This document shows positions 62,901 through 64,000 of a stretch of DNA of 64,000 nt, piece by piece. Position 1 is the first letter of the stretch. Each line of letters starts with the position of its first letter. The position numbers and the translations under genes are program-made. Origin of the DNA: Artocarpus heterophyllus (lineage: Eukaryota > Streptophyta > Magnoliopsida > Rosales > Moraceae); assembly GCA_025403435.1 (NCBI GenBank), contig CM046345.1, positions 14,699,930 through 14,763,929 on the forward strand, given 5' to 3'. The notes beneath the pieces are model-generated. The model had not been told where the DNA came from. It was given only the letters and a program-made list of their open reading frames with translations, and did no database searches.

Positions 62901-63442
62901 TTTCATAATTAAGGCCTATATTCTTAATTTATTTTGACAATTAATTCCACCTATTAGTTTTTCTATGTTTAACTATGTCTTCTTTGATGGGAAGAAAGCT
63001 ATGAAAACAAAACCAAAATTGAAGGAATAGAGTGTCTAGTCTAAGAGTGTCTATGAGAATTCTATCTTTACATGAATATTAGGTCTTTAATAGACTAGCC
63101 AACTATAACAAAAACCGTTTTTGACAATCTTTTGAATATAATTGCTATAGGTAGATGTGCAATCTTTGCTTCCACTTTATTATTTATATATCTAAAAAAT
63201 TTAACAATACCAATATACCACCATCCTATTTAGAAACAATTCAAAAATGTAAATTTTATTTACTTCTCATGCTAATAATTTAAAAAGTTTTTAACTTTTA
63301 AGCAAATGAATTGGCAAAAAAACCATGATATAAAGGAGGTGATCTTGAGTTGAAATCCTAACTTAACACATACAATCATTTTCCATGTTCAACCGCAATA
63401 TCACTTATACTTAAATACAAGCTGATGTATGCAATTGAAAAC
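59918..63442. other. Intergenic, AT-rich repeats
   Basis: No credible gene. Short GC-richer islands at 60480-60960 and 62590-62850 hold frames on both strands without recognisable domains; both have GAGAGA-rich ends and may be fragments of related repetitive elements. A TGTAACAC word at about 61277 and GTCATTACA at about 62599 could be LTR-like ends, but flanking pentamers do not match. Confidence 0.35.
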
Positions 63443-64000
63443 TCATATACATGATCCCTTATTATAAGTGAAATTTTTAGTGTGATTTGAAAGAAGTGAT
63501 AGTTCTTGCAGTTTCGAAGTGTGAGTACTGGTTGTCTTATTTGAAGTTGATCCTGTGGAAGTGGAGACAACATCCCAAGGCTCCATGTACTCAGTTCTAA
63601 CGTATTCAAGCTCTTCGGGATTTTGTTGAACAATGTAAGTTGCTCTTTTGGGCCTTTGAATCGCCTCTAACACCATTGCGATTTCTTTCATTGTTGGTCT
63701 ATCCCTTCCGTTGAAATTTAAGCATCTCTGTGCAAGATTAGCAACTACTTTGATCTCTTCCTTTGCGGCATCTTTAAGAACTTGCGGATCAATAATATCA
63801 AATATGCTTTCTGCCTCCATAAGTTTTTGCCTTCCTCTGACCTTGCTAAAGATATCACCTTTTTTCCGGTTAACAACTCAATGAGAGCCACCCCAAAACT
63901 ATAAACATCAGTCTTCTCCATAAATTGGCTCGATTGGAAATATTCTGGATCCAAGTAACCAAATGTGACATTTACTATAGTGGTCAGATGAGTTTGTTCC
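63443..64000 (-). pseudogene. Wall-associated-kinase-like 3' end with frameshift
   Basis: From the right edge to 63820 the minus strand encodes kinase subdomains VIII-IX ([45 protein letters not shown]). From 63820 to the stop at 63443 a different frame gives the rest of the domain ([40 protein letters not shown]) and a Ser/Thr-rich tail. WAK kinases usually have about six to eight residues between EGKNL and the M-E-x-x-S-I-F-D-I-I-D segment; here they are gone and the frame changes, so a short deletion has broken the gene. The activation segment also reads V-N-V-T-F-G where V-Q-G-T-F-G is usual. WAK-type proteins are plasma-membrane receptor kinases binding cell-wall pectin. The gene continues beyond the window. 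Confidence 0.75.

Noticed and set aside
1..64000. Searched by eye for a CRISPR array, bacterial operon, rRNA/tRNA genes, organellar insertion or endogenous viral genome
   Set aside because: Repeats present are transposon- or microsatellite-type; genes have plant introns; no cloverleaf or rRNA-like sequence and no viral replication or coat protein was recognised.

Overview
The window is nuclear DNA of a flowering plant, most likely a eudicot. It is AT-rich, has short GT-AG introns, plant-specific gene families and many decayed transposable elements. I cannot name the species. No bacterial, organellar or viral genome segment, rRNA, tRNA or CRISPR array is evident.

Layout: 1-5.9 kb is intergenic and repeat-derived. 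5.99-11.83 kb (minus) is a four-exon gene for a 1585-residue nuclear protein with SURP, RS, CCCH zinc finger and SRI-like parts. 12.7-26.8 kb is intergenic and rich in elements: a large inverted repeat at 12.8-13.56 kb, a 2.3-kb solo-LTR-like insertion with a perfect 5-bp target duplication at 18.1-20.5 kb, and a LINE 3' fragment beside a Copia-type LTR piece at 24.2-25.85 kb. 27.1-34.5 kb (minus) is an 11-exon kelch-repeat gene that carries a 977-bp non-autonomous hAT element in an intron.

37.9-44.0 kb (minus) holds exons of a mitochondrial-type rhomboid protease gene that appears broken. The catalytic Ser codon reads Asn, the surrounding exon is out of frame, a splice donor is lost, and one intron carries two LTR-type insertions. 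44.4-46.7 kb is a second copy of the 18-kb element in the opposite orientation. 46.7-47.9 kb is a Copia gag/protease remnant. 54.0-55.5 kb (plus) is an intact single-exon mTERF gene resembling MTERF15, a mitochondrial intron-splicing factor.

55.6-63.4 kb is intergenic. It contains CACTA-like subterminal repeats, an 86-bp-arm hairpin made from coding-like sequence, and a tandem duplication. The right edge (63.4-64.0 kb, minus) is the 3' end of a wall-associated-kinase-like gene with a frameshifting deletion.

From memory, kelch, rhomboid and mTERF15 genes also lie close together on Arabidopsis chromosome 1 (At1g74150, At1g74130, At1g74120), so 27-55.5 kb looks like conserved microsynteny inflated by transposons. 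The clearest new observations are the decaying rhomboid gene, several elements resolved to the base by their target-site duplications, and the hairpin near 58.9 kb.
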